This document shows positions 16,777 to 24,622 of a stretch of 64,000 bases of DNA, piece by piece. The position numbers were made by a program, and so were the translations under genes. Positions within the stretch are counted from its first letter, which is position 1. Each line of letters opens with the position of its first letter. The stretch spans positions 34,155-98,154 of the forward strand of contig NZ_JOGO01000014.1 of assembly GCF_000719475.1 (NCBI RefSeq), read 5' to 3'. The notes below the pieces were generated by a model. That model saw only the letters and a program-made list of their open reading frames with translations, had not been told where the DNA came from and did not search any database. This DNA comes from Streptomyces sp. NRRL F-5630 (GTDB lineage: Bacteria > Actinomycetota > Actinomycetes > Streptomycetales > Streptomycetaceae).

Positions 16777-17155
16777 CGCGGTAGTGGAGGAGCCAGGCGC
16801 AGCGCAGCACCGGATCAACTGCCTACGCGGTCGATCCGGGCCACGTCCGTGGTCGTGGACGGGAATCCTCTGACGTCGGGCTGTGCGTTGCCTTATCGGG
16901 GCGAACGATTGTCACGCTTGGAGCAGAGGAAGCTCTACGCCTCTTCCTACCCGACAAGTCCGCGGGGCTCGCGCTATGCGGCCAACTGCAATAGCACTGC
17001 CGGGCTTCCCCAGGAGAGGCGTTGCACTACTGGTTGAACCAGAGCCACCTCAATGCCTGACCGCGTGCGGACATACGCTCGACGAAGTTGGACGCGTGCT
17101 TCCAGTCCCTCCTCCCTCAAAGCACCACTACGAACAAGATCGCGAAGCTGAAGAC

Positions 17156-17639
17156 TCAATGCCCAGGATGTCGACCGCATGAGAACGGGTCCGATCTCCG
17201 GCGCAGCCTGAAAGCTGAACAGGAGAGCCGCCTGCGGAGCCTCTCCTCGACTGATCCGCATGATCGACTTACGACAGATACCACCGAAGTGGCAGCCGCA
17301 GAGGCAGCCGTACTGCTCGCTCGGTCCAGCCTCATCGCCACCTCGGCAAGGACATCGCTCGCCTGCTTCCTCCTCGACTCCTGCTCGGCCTATGAGCACG
17401 GCATCTGCGTCTGCGATGCGCACCGATACCTCGTCGACCGATAGGGTCCGTACCCACTCGCCCGATTCGACAGCACCGGGACATCGCTCCGCCGGCAACG
17501 CCCCTGCGATCGCTCGGTCGATCTGCCGATCACGGGACTTGATCAACCACTGCACACCGGAAGTCGTCTTCTCGACCCGCAGTTCCGCCACTGCCTTCTC
17601 ACGCATCCACCGCTCTGCCGCTTGAGTCACATCACTCAC
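17156..17639 (-). pseudogene. Degraded or frameshifted hypothetical gene
   Basis: From a GTG at 17639 a coding-like frame runs SDVTQAAERWMREKAVAEL... to VRIADADAVLIGRAGVEEEA. It then loses coding character, while the +1 frame continues plausibly as ASDVLAEVAMRLDRASSTAAS and ends at 17156. One extra base around 17354-17360 would join the two. The product is an amphipathic alpha-helical protein of about 160 residues without recognisable motifs. GC is lower than in flanking genes. It sits in debris between the GH15 operon and the integrase. Could also be non-coding. Confidence 0.35.
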
Positions 17640-17794
17640 CTCGTCGCCGTGCATCACGCCCAGAGGATCCCGGAGAAGGTCGGCTTGCACCGGCCGACAT
17701 CAGCCTGTAGAGGGGCGCCTCACCGATCGGCCGCCGGCAGCCCGACGCTGACGCTCCCGGGCAGCGCGCTCAGCGCCACCCGGGAGCCTCTTCC

Positions 17795-19339
17795 CTATAG
17801 CAGGGCCATCGGGTCCTGTTCGGGGCCGTGGATGAAGCCGGGCACCCAGCGAACGGGAGCACTGGCCGGGAAGAGCGTCACCCGTACACCGAAGTCGATC
17901 AGGATCTCCTTTCGCGCCTGTACATCCGCAGCGCGGAACCAACGGTCGGCGACCGTCTCGCCAGTCGGCCGCCGGACCATGCCAGGCGCCCGCCTCGGCT
18001 CAGCCTCGAGAGCGGCCAGCTCCCTTCCCAACGCGGCGTATCGGTCCCGGAACCACACTGCGTCATCCGGGGCGTCGTACAGCCCGGCGTCACGGTCGGC
18101 TCGCAGCCGTTCACGGCTGGCCCGGTTCTCCGCCACGCGCTCGGCGATGCCGTTACCCGGGTCGTACACCGTCTCGTAGATCATGCCGTCACCCAGCTCT
18201 CGGAGGAACCACTCCTCGACGTAAGCGTCAAGAAGATGAGCATTGATGAGGGGTGCAGGTCGGCAGTGCTGCGCCTGAAGCCAGCCCTTGTTCCGCGCCG
18301 TGCACGTGTAGCGCGGTGGGGCGTCCCTCGACGTCTGGGTGTAGAGACGCGTATGGCATTGCCCGCACAGGGCGACCGTGGTCAGCAGGTATTCGCGGTT
18401 GGAACGGCGGGTCCAGGGAGCCTTCCGGGAGAGGACGGCGCTCCTGAGCGCCTCGTGCGTGGCCCGGTCCCACAGCCCCTCGCAGAGCCGTACGGGGTGA
18501 CCGTCCGCCCTGCCGAGGACGGGCCTGTTGCGGTGCATCAGATACCCGAGGGTGGCTTCCGACAGAAGGATGTTCTTCAGGCTCTGCGGCGACCACGGCC
18601 GTCCACCTGCCGGCTTGCCGTACATCATGGCAAGGTGATCCGCGGGTGACGGTTCTCCGGCACGGTTGAGACGCGCGGCCTCGCTGCTGCAGGTGACGTT
18701 GTCCGGATCGGCAAGGATACGGCGGGCGACGTTCCGCAGCACCTCCGAGGCGTGCGGGTGCAGTTCGACCTGATCGATCTTCCCTCCCATCACCTTCCGC
18801 ACGTACTGGAAGCCGTACGACGGCTTGCCCTTCGGACGGCCGGCGGCGCGGGTCTTGACGGTGGCGTCACGGTTCCTGCGCTGGATCGCGCGCAGTTCCA
18901 TCTGCGCGCCCCATGCCTCCATGGTGAAACGGTTCTCGTCGGCGGGGTCGTCGAGATTCCAGGCTCCGTCGTGCCCATACGTGACGAGCATCTTCTTCTC
19001 GTCCCGCATCTTGTAGCCGGTGTTGAGGCAGTCGACGACGTTGCGACCGAGCCGGTCCACCGCTGCGGCGACCAGGCCGTCGTACGGGCCCCTCTCGTCA
19101 CGGAGCCATGGGCCCAGACTGGGTCGGGTCACCGGATCCGTAGCGCCGGAGACCTCCCAGTCGTCCGCCCAGCCGATGATGTGGGCGCCGACGGCGGCGG
19201 CGGCAGCGAGCACGTTCTCGCGCTGGCGCTCAGGCGAAGACGTCGCCAGCTTCACGCGCGACAGCCGCCGCACTCCGAGCAGGCACTTGCCGCATCCGTC
19301 GTAGGGTCGTTCGATCGTGTTGAGGTCCGTACCGCGCAT
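17795..19339 (-). CDS. Large serine recombinase (site-specific integrase)
   Basis: 514 aa. The N-terminal resolvase domain has RRLSRVKLATSSPERQRENV, whose early Ser after Arg is the candidate nucleophile, and GLVAAAVDRLGRNVVD (family DRLxR). A recombinase domain follows (GKPSYGFQYVRKVMGG, SLKNILLSEATLGYL), then the zinc ribbon CGQC...C...C at about 345-385 and a C-terminal coiled segment. This is the layout of phage and integrative-element integrases. ATG 19339 has GGAGAG before it. The gene starts 68 bases from the 3' end of the YjbQ gene, the usual place for an integrase beside its attachment site. No excisionase was recognised. It appears intact. Confidence 0.92.
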   Translation of the reverse strand: MRGTDLNTIERPYDGCGKCLLGVRRLSRVKLATSSPERQRENVLAAAAAVGAHIIGWADDWEVSGATDPVTRPSLGPWLRDERGPYDGLVAAAVDRLGRNVVDCLNTGYKMRDEKKMLVTYGHDGAWNLDDPADENRFTMEAWGAQMELRAIQRRNRDATVKTRAAGRPKGKPSYGFQYVRKVMGGKIDQVELHPHASEVLRNVARRILADPDNVTCSSEAARLNRAGEPSPADHLAMMYGKPAGGRPWSPQSLKNILLSEATLGYLMHRNRPVLGRADGHPVRLCEGLWDRATHEALRSAVLSRKAPWTRRSNREYLLTTVALCGQCHTRLYTQTSRDAPPRYTCTARNKGWLQAQHCRPAPLINAHLLDAYVEEWFLRELGDGMIYETVYDPGNGIAERVAENRASRERLRADRDAGLYDAPDDAVWFRDRYAALGRELAALEAEPRRAPGMVRRPTGETVADRWFRAADVQARKEILIDFGVRVTLFPASAPVRWVPGFIHGPEQDPMALL

Positions 19340-19394
19340 TTCTTCTCTCCGTTCGAGCGCGCATCGTACGGAGAATCGGCGGCCACGCCCCGCT

Positions 19395-19460
19395 GAACGA
19401 TCTTGGTCAGCTGAGGAAGCTCAGACGAACCTGACGGTTGTCTTTAGAAACGTTCGTGTC
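19395..19460. other. Putative attachment junction at the 3' end of the yjbQ gene
   Basis: The last 14 or so codons of the YjbQ gene (from about 19450 down to 19407) use low-GC codons such as GTT TCT AAA and GTT CGT, unlike the rest of the gene, yet still encode a family-like ending NRQVRLSFL. This is expected when an element inserts within the 3' end of a gene and supplies a replacement tail. The integrase lies immediately beyond. Serine integrases leave only a 2-base shared core, so the exact crossover cannot be read. Confidence 0.5.
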
Positions 19461-19832
19461 CACCAGGCACACCGATTGCCACGTTCCCAGGGCCAGGTGG
19501 CCCGAGGTGACCGGGAGGGTGGCGTGTGGGGGGACGAGAGCGGGGAGGACGTGGTCGCGGCCGTGGCCGGGGGTGCCGTGGCGGTGGTGCCAGGGGTGGG
19601 TGGGAGGCAGGAGGGTCTGGAGGATCGCGAGGAGGTCGTCGTCGCTGCCCGCGCCGGTTTCGAGGATCGCGAGGCCCGCTGTCGCGTGGGGGACGAAGAG
19701 GTTGAGGAGGCCGTCGCGGCCGGCGGCATGGTCGGCGAGGAAGCGCTCGCAGTCGGCGGTCAGGTCGTGGACCGTTTCGTGGGTGCCGGTGCGGACGCGG
19801 AGGGTCTCGGTGTGGAACGTCATGAGGGGCAT
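19407..19832 (-). CDS. YjbQ-family (UPF0047) protein
   Basis: 141 aa, the usual length. Conserved blocks are GLLNLFVPHATAGLAILE, the His/Pro-rich HPWHHRHGTPGHGRDHVLPAL (metal-binding histidines) and the end LGTWQSVCLVDTN. Members have weak thiamine-phosphate-synthase activity in some reports, but the cellular role is unsettled. The C-terminal codons look foreign (see attachment junction). Divergent from the flavoprotein gene at 19886, with 53 bases between. Confidence 0.9.
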   Translation of the reverse strand: MPLMTFHTETLRVRTGTHETVHDLTADCERFLADHAAGRDGLLNLFVPHATAGLAILETGAGSDDDLLAILQTLLPPTHPWHHRHGTPGHGRDHVLPALVPPHATLPVTSGHLALGTWQSVCLVDTNVSKDNRQVRLSFLS

Positions 19833-19885
19833 CCTCGCGCACCAGGTGCGGGAAGATCCGGCGGCACGGCGTCGTTGGTGCGGGA

Positions 19886-20980
19886 GTGAGTGAGGACAGA
19901 GCGGTGGACGTCGTCGTGGTCGGTGCCGGGCAGGCGGGGCTTTCGGCCGCGTACCACCTGCGGCGGACGGGGACGGATCACGTCGTGCTCGACCACGCGC
20001 CCGCGCCGGGCGGGGCCTGGCAGTTCCGGTGGCCCTCGCTCACGTACGGCAAGGTCAACGGGATGCACTCGCTGCCGGGCATGGAGCTGACCGGCGCCGA
20101 TCCCGCGCGGCCCTCGTCCGAGGTCGTCGCGGACTACTTCCGCGCCTACGAGGAGCGGTTCGCGCTGGCGGTGCGGCGGCCCGTCGACGTGCGCGCGGTG
20201 CGCGAGGGCGAAGGCGGCCGGCTGCGCGTGGAGACCTCGGACGGTACGTGGTCGGCGCGCGCCCTCATCAGCGCGACGGGCACCTGGGACCGTCCCTTCC
20301 GGCCGCACTACCCGGGCCAGGACGCCTTCCTCGGTGAGCAACTGCACACCGTGCGGTACCCGGGTCCGGAGTACTTCAGCGGCAAGCGTGTCGTCGTGGT
20401 CGGGGGCGGGATATCGGCGACGCAGCACCTGCTCGAACTCGCTCCGTACGCGGCGGCGACCCGCTGGGTGACACGGCGGGAACCGGTCTTCCGCGAAGGG
20501 CCGTTCGGCGAGGAGGAGGGGCGTGCCGCCGTGTCACTCGTGGAGGCGCGGGTACGGGACGGGCTGCCGCCCCGCAGTGTCGTCTCGGTGACGGGGCTGC
20601 CCCTCAACGACGCGAGCCGCGCGGGGCTCGCCGACGGCACTCTCGACCGGCACCCGATGTTCGCGCGGATCACGCCGGAGGGGGTCGAGTGGGCGGACGG
20701 CAGCCGCTTCGACGCCGACGTCATCCTGTGGGCGACCGGCTTCCGGCCCGCTCTGGAGCACCTGCGGCCGCTCGGTCTGCGGGAGCCCGGCGGCGGCGTG
20801 CGCATGGAGGGCACGAAGGTCGTGCGCGATCCCCGGGTGCACCTGGTCGGGTACGGGCCCTCGGCGAGCACGATCGGCGCCAACCGGGCGGGGCGGTCGG
20901 CCGTACGGGACATCCGCGCCCTGTTCGGCGAGCCCACCTCACCGGAGCCCGCCCCCGGGCCCGTACCGGCGACCGTCTGA
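19886..20980 (+). CDS. FAD-dependent monooxygenase/oxidoreductase
   Basis: 364 aa. The FAD-binding GxGxxG is VVVGAGQAGLSAAYHL at about 11-26, the NADPH-binding GxGxxx is VVVVGGGISATQHL at about 167-180, and the late FAD contact is VILWATGFRP. The layout is that of flavin-containing monooxygenase-like proteins (YpdA/CzcO type). PGGAWQFRWPSL and the central ATGTWDRPF are typical. GTG start with weak ribosome binding site. It stands alone on this strand, facing the MltG gene. Substrate unknown. Confidence 0.88.
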   Translation: MSEDRAVDVVVVGAGQAGLSAAYHLRRTGTDHVVLDHAPAPGGAWQFRWPSLTYGKVNGMHSLPGMELTGADPARPSSEVVADYFRAYEERFALAVRRPVDVRAVREGEGGRLRVETSDGTWSARALISATGTWDRPFRPHYPGQDAFLGEQLHTVRYPGPEYFSGKRVVVVGGGISATQHLLELAPYAAATRWVTRREPVFREGPFGEEEGRAAVSLVEARVRDGLPPRSVVSVTGLPLNDASRAGLADGTLDRHPMFARITPEGVEWADGSRFDADVILWATGFRPALEHLRPLGLREPGGGVRMEGTKVVRDPRVHLVGYGPSASTIGANRAGRSAVRDIRALFGEPTSPEPAPGPVPATV

Positions 20981-21013
20981 GTCCTCGGTCCCCCGCGCTC
21001 CCGCTCCCCCGGC

Positions 21014-21910
21014 TCAGGACGAGGCGCTCGGGCTCGGGGAGCTGTGCAGCTTGTTGAACTCGGCCACGTTCCTCTGGTGCTCCGCGTAGTCACTGGTGAA
21101 GCGGGTGTCGCCGCTCTTGACCGTGACGAAGTACAGCCAGTCGCCCTCGGCGGGGCGGGTCGCCGCACGCAGTGCCCGGGCGCCCGGGTTGGCGATGGGC
21201 GTGGGCGGCAGGCCCTTGTGGACGTACGTGTTGTACGGGGTCTTGCTGCGGGTCTCCGAGGTCCTGGTGTGCAGGGTGGTGCGGCCGAGTCCGTAGTTCA
21301 GGGTCGAGTCCATCTGGAGCGGCATGCCCTCGTCGAGCCGGTTGTAGACGACACGGGCGACGCGGGCCATGTCCTTGTCGGTGGCGGCCTCGGACTGGAC
21401 GATGCTCGCGACGGTGACGAGCTGGTAGCGCGAGACGGCGTTCTGCTCGGCCCCCGCGGCGACGGTGCCCTCGGCGTACGCGCGGTTGGCCGTGTCCACC
21501 ATCGTGGTCAGCAGGCGCTCCGGGGTGGTCCTGTCGGTGATCGGGTACGTCGCGGGGTAGAGGTACCCCTCCGGATTGCCGCCCGCGTCGCCGGGGAGCG
21601 AGAGGCCGGCGTCGGCGGCCTTCTTGCCGGTCGTGCCCTTCTTCAGGTGCAGGGCGGTGTCGACCGCCGCGTACACCTGGCTCGCGCGCCAGCCCTCGGG
21701 AACCGTGAGCGTGCCGGTGCGCTGGGTGCCCTCGTCCTCGTCGCCGCCCAGGACGAACGGCACGGCGATCGCGGCGGCGACGGCGAGGGCCGCCGTGAGG
21801 AGGACGAGTCTGCCCCGCCGGGTGATACGGGTCCGGCGGCCGTCCGGAGGTCCCGGCCGGCCGGGCGCGGGCTGGGAGCGGGGGCGCGAGGGGCGCGAGG
21901 GGTCGGTCAT
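21014..21910 (-). CDS. mltG: MltG-like endolytic murein transglycosylase
   Basis: 298 aa. A basic cytoplasmic tail and one membrane segment (LVLLTAALAVAAAIAVPFVL, about 35-54) anchor an extracytoplasmic YceG/MltG domain. LVTVASIVQSEA contains the catalytic Glu, and YNTYVHKGLPPTPIANPG is the family signature near the end. It cleaves nascent glycan strands. It is shorter than the main MltG of Streptomyces, usually near aroE and ruvX, so this may be a paralogue. The LysM-like part is reduced. The C-terminus is Ser/Pro-rich. Confidence 0.88.
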   Translation of the reverse strand: MTDPSRPSRPRSQPAPGRPGPPDGRRTRITRRGRLVLLTAALAVAAAIAVPFVLGGDEDEGTQRTGTLTVPEGWRASQVYAAVDTALHLKKGTTGKKAADAGLSLPGDAGGNPEGYLYPATYPITDRTTPERLLTTMVDTANRAYAEGTVAAGAEQNAVSRYQLVTVASIVQSEAATDKDMARVARVVYNRLDEGMPLQMDSTLNYGLGRTTLHTRTSETRSKTPYNTYVHKGLPPTPIANPGARALRAATRPAEGDWLYFVTVKSGDTRFTSDYAEHQRNVAEFNKLHSSPSPSASS

Positions 21911-21941
21911 AGGGGCACGTTAATCACTTATCTCCCGTTTT

Positions 21942-23804
21942 CTACGCCTTGACGGTGGACGGCGGCGCGGAAGGCAGGATCACCGGCTCGGGGGCTTCGC
22001 CCGCAGGAGCGCCGCCCTTGCGGGAATCGCTGCGCACGAGGGCGGCGTAGGCGCCGTCGAGGGCGAGGAGTTCCTCGTGGGTGCCGCGCTCCGCGATGCG
22101 GCCGCCGTCGAGCACGACGATCTGGTCCGCGTTCCTGATGGTGGAGAGGCGGTGGGCGATGGTCAGCGTGGTGCGTCCCGCCGCGAGGCTGTCGAGCGCT
22201 TCCTGCACGGCGCGTTCGGTGCGGGTGTCGAGGGCGCTCGTGGCCTCGTCGAGTACGAGCACGGGCGGGTCGCGCAGGATGGTGCGGGCGAGGGCGAGAC
22301 GCTGCTTCTCGCCACCCGAGAAGCGGTGCCCTCGTTCGCCGACGACCGTGTCGTAGCCCTGGGGCAGACCCGCGATGTGGTCGTGGATCTGGGCCGCGCG
22401 GGCCGCCTCGCGCAGTTCCTCGTCGCTCGCGTCCGGTTTGGCGAAGCGCAGGTTGTCGGCGACGGAGGCGTGGAAGAGGTACGTCTCCTGCGAGACGACG
22501 CCGACGGCACGGGCGAGGGTGTCGAAGTCGAGGTCGCGCACGTCGACGCCGTCGAGCGTGACGCGCCCGCCGGTGACGTCGTAGAGGCGGGGCACGAGCT
22601 GGCTCAGCGTGCTCTTGCCGGAGCCGGTGGGGCCGACGACGGCGAGCGAGCCTCCGGCCGGGAGGGTGAGGTCGATGCCGTCGAGCACGGGGCTGTCGTC
22701 CCCGTACCGGAAGGCGACCTCCTCGAAGCGGACCTCGCCCTTGACCCGGTCGATGTGGACGGGGTGTTCGCGTTCGGTGATGTCGACCGGAAGGTCGAGG
22801 TACTCGAAGATGCGCTGGAAGAGCGCGAGCGAGGTCTGCACCTGCACGCCGGTCGCGAGGAGGCTCACCGTCGGGCGGAACAGGCCCTGCTGGAGCGAGA
22901 CGAAGGCGACGAGGGTGCCGAGCGAGATCGCGGCGCCGTTCGCCTGGGCGAGTCCGGCCGCCCAGTAGAGGAAGGCGGGCATCGCGGCCATGACCACGCT
23001 GATGACGGACATCCGCCAGCGGCCTGCCATGTTGGAGCGCACTTCGAGGTCGACGAGTTCCTCGGACTCGCGCGCGAAGGAGCGGGTGAGGGAGTCGGCG
23101 CGGCCCATCGTGCGGCCGAGCAGGATGCCGCTCACCGAGAGGGACTCCGTGACGGTCGCGGCCATGGCGGCCATCTGGCGCTGCCGCTCGCTCGTGATGC
23201 GCTTGCGCTCGCGCCCGACGCGGCGGCTGACGAGGACGAAGACGGGGAGCAGGACGAGCGAGACGACGGTGAGGCGCCAGTCGAGCGCGAGCATCGCCAC
23301 GACGGTCGCGACGACGGAGGTGAGGTTGGAGACGAGGCTGGTGGCCGTGGAGGTGACCGTGGCCTGCATGCCGCCGATGTCGTTCGCGATCCGGGACTGC
23401 ACCTCGCCCGTGCGCGTGCGCGTGAAGAAGGCGAGGGACATGCGCTGGAGGCGCGCGTAGACGCCGGTGCGCAGGTCGTGCATGACGCGCTGGCCGACGG
23501 TGGTCGACAGGAGTGTCTGGAGGACGTTGAAGACGCTGGAGAGGACGGCGCTGAGGATCATCCCGAGCGCGAGGAGGCTGAGCAGGCCAGTACGCCCCTC
23601 GGGGATCGCGGTGTCGAGGATCTCGCGGAGCAGGAACGGGGTGACGACGGAGACGAGCGAGGAAGCGGCGACGAGCAGGCCGACGACGGCGAGGCGGCCC
23701 CGGTAGGGGCGGAAGAGCCGCAGGATGCGGCGGATCTGGCGGGGTTCCTGGTCCTCGCGAGCGGTTTTCTCGGGCGGGGTCCAGTTGATCTCGGGCGGGC
23801 GCAT
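21942..23804 (-). CDS. ABC exporter half-transporter (permease-ATPase fusion)
   Basis: 620 aa. The six-helix type-IV exporter domain covers about 35-330. The ATPase domain has Walker A GPTGSGKS, signature FSGGEKQRLALART, Walker B VLVLDEATSALD and H-loop IAHRLST, all intact, so it should work as a homodimer. ATG 23804 has AAGGAG close upstream. Divergent from a MarR-family gene across a 105-base region holding a perfect palindrome, the classic layout of a drug- or metabolite-induced exporter under its own repressor. Substrate unknown. The C-terminus carries a short Pro/Ala-rich extension. Confidence 0.93.
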   Translation of the reverse strand: MRPPEINWTPPEKTAREDQEPRQIRRILRLFRPYRGRLAVVGLLVAASSLVSVVTPFLLREILDTAIPEGRTGLLSLLALGMILSAVLSSVFNVLQTLLSTTVGQRVMHDLRTGVYARLQRMSLAFFTRTRTGEVQSRIANDIGGMQATVTSTATSLVSNLTSVVATVVAMLALDWRLTVVSLVLLPVFVLVSRRVGRERKRITSERQRQMAAMAATVTESLSVSGILLGRTMGRADSLTRSFARESEELVDLEVRSNMAGRWRMSVISVVMAAMPAFLYWAAGLAQANGAAISLGTLVAFVSLQQGLFRPTVSLLATGVQVQTSLALFQRIFEYLDLPVDITEREHPVHIDRVKGEVRFEEVAFRYGDDSPVLDGIDLTLPAGGSLAVVGPTGSGKSTLSQLVPRLYDVTGGRVTLDGVDVRDLDFDTLARAVGVVSQETYLFHASVADNLRFAKPDASDEELREAARAAQIHDHIAGLPQGYDTVVGERGHRFSGGEKQRLALARTILRDPPVLVLDEATSALDTRTERAVQEALDSLAAGRTTLTIAHRLSTIRNADQIVVLDGGRIAERGTHEELLALDGAYAALVRSDSRKGGAPAGEAPEPVILPSAPPSTVKA

Positions 23805-23857
23805 GGGCTCCTTCAGGGGGTGACGGGCAGAGGGCTCAACGGTTCTCGGGGAGCATA

Positions 23858-23886
23858 GTTCATTGTTACCTATGTACACAATGAAC
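23858..23886. promoter_or_regulatory. Probable MarR operator between divergent exporter and regulator
   Basis: GTTCATTGT (23858-23866) and ACAATGAAC (23878-23886) are perfect 9-base inverted repeats with an 11-base spacer that itself contains TACCTATGTA. It is AT-rich and lies 24 bases before the MarR ATG and 54 before the exporter ATG, so one bound dimer could silence both. Confidence 0.65.
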
Positions 23887-23909
23887 CTGATCCTGATACT
23901 GTTCCCGCC

Positions 23910-24557
23910 ATGCGCTCCCCCTCCCCGCACGCCGGCCCGGAAGCCGGGACGGCCCCGTCCGGCCCCGACGCGGCGACCGCCCCCGGCCCAGAGACCGCCC
24001 CGGGGCTCGCCCCCGGCTCGGCGACCGCCCCGCTCCCGGAGTCCCCCTCCGCCGGACCGGGCCCCGCGCGCGACAGCGACGCCGCCCTCGCCGAGCAGTT
24101 GCTCCGCCTCAACCGCCGTCTGCACCGCCTCCAGCGCCACCAGTTCGGGCCGCTCGGCATCACCCCCGCGCAGAGCCGCCTCCTGCGGGCCGTGACGGTC
24201 TTCCCCGAGCCGCCCCGCATGGCGGATCTCGCGGCGCGGCTCGATGTCGTCCCGCGCGCGATCACCACGCTCGTGGATGCCCTGGAGGCGAGCGACCGGG
24301 TGCGCAGGGTGCCCGATCCGGCCAACCGCCGGGTGACGCGCATCGAGCTGACCGACGAGGGGCGCGACACCCTGGAGACGCTGCGCCGGGCGCGGCGCGA
24401 GGCGGCGCAAGAGGTGCTCTCACCCCTGGACCCCGGGCAGCGCGCCCAGCTCGGCGCGTTGCTGGAGCTGCTGGTCAGCGGTGGGGCCGGGGACGCGTAC
24501 GAGCACTGCGCGCACACGCCCCGGCCGTCCGGGCGGGAAGGCGAAGGGCGAGAATAG
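23910..24557 (+). CDS. MarR-family transcriptional regulator
   Basis: 215 aa. A Pro/Ala/Gly-rich N-terminal extension of about 55 residues precedes a winged-helix domain: LRLNRRLHRLQRHQFG, ITPAQSRLLRAV, MADLAARLDVVPRAITTLVD (recognition helix) and the wing VRRVPDPANRRVTRIELT. The extension is unusual for the family and low-complexity; a later start is possible but no better ribosome site is visible. It probably represses the divergent ABC exporter and itself through the palindrome at 23858-23886. The effector is unknown. Confidence 0.9.
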   Translation: MRSPSPHAGPEAGTAPSGPDAATAPGPETAPGLAPGSATAPLPESPSAGPGPARDSDAALAEQLLRLNRRLHRLQRHQFGPLGITPAQSRLLRAVTVFPEPPRMADLAARLDVVPRAITTLVDALEASDRVRRVPDPANRRVTRIELTDEGRDTLETLRRARREAAQEVLSPLDPGQRAQLGALLELLVSGGAGDAYEHCAHTPRPSGREGEGRE

Positions 24558-24622
24558 GCCCGACCCGCCGCCGGCCGCCCCGCGTTCCCGGCGGCGAACC
24601 GTCGACGAAGGAGTGCCGCCCC

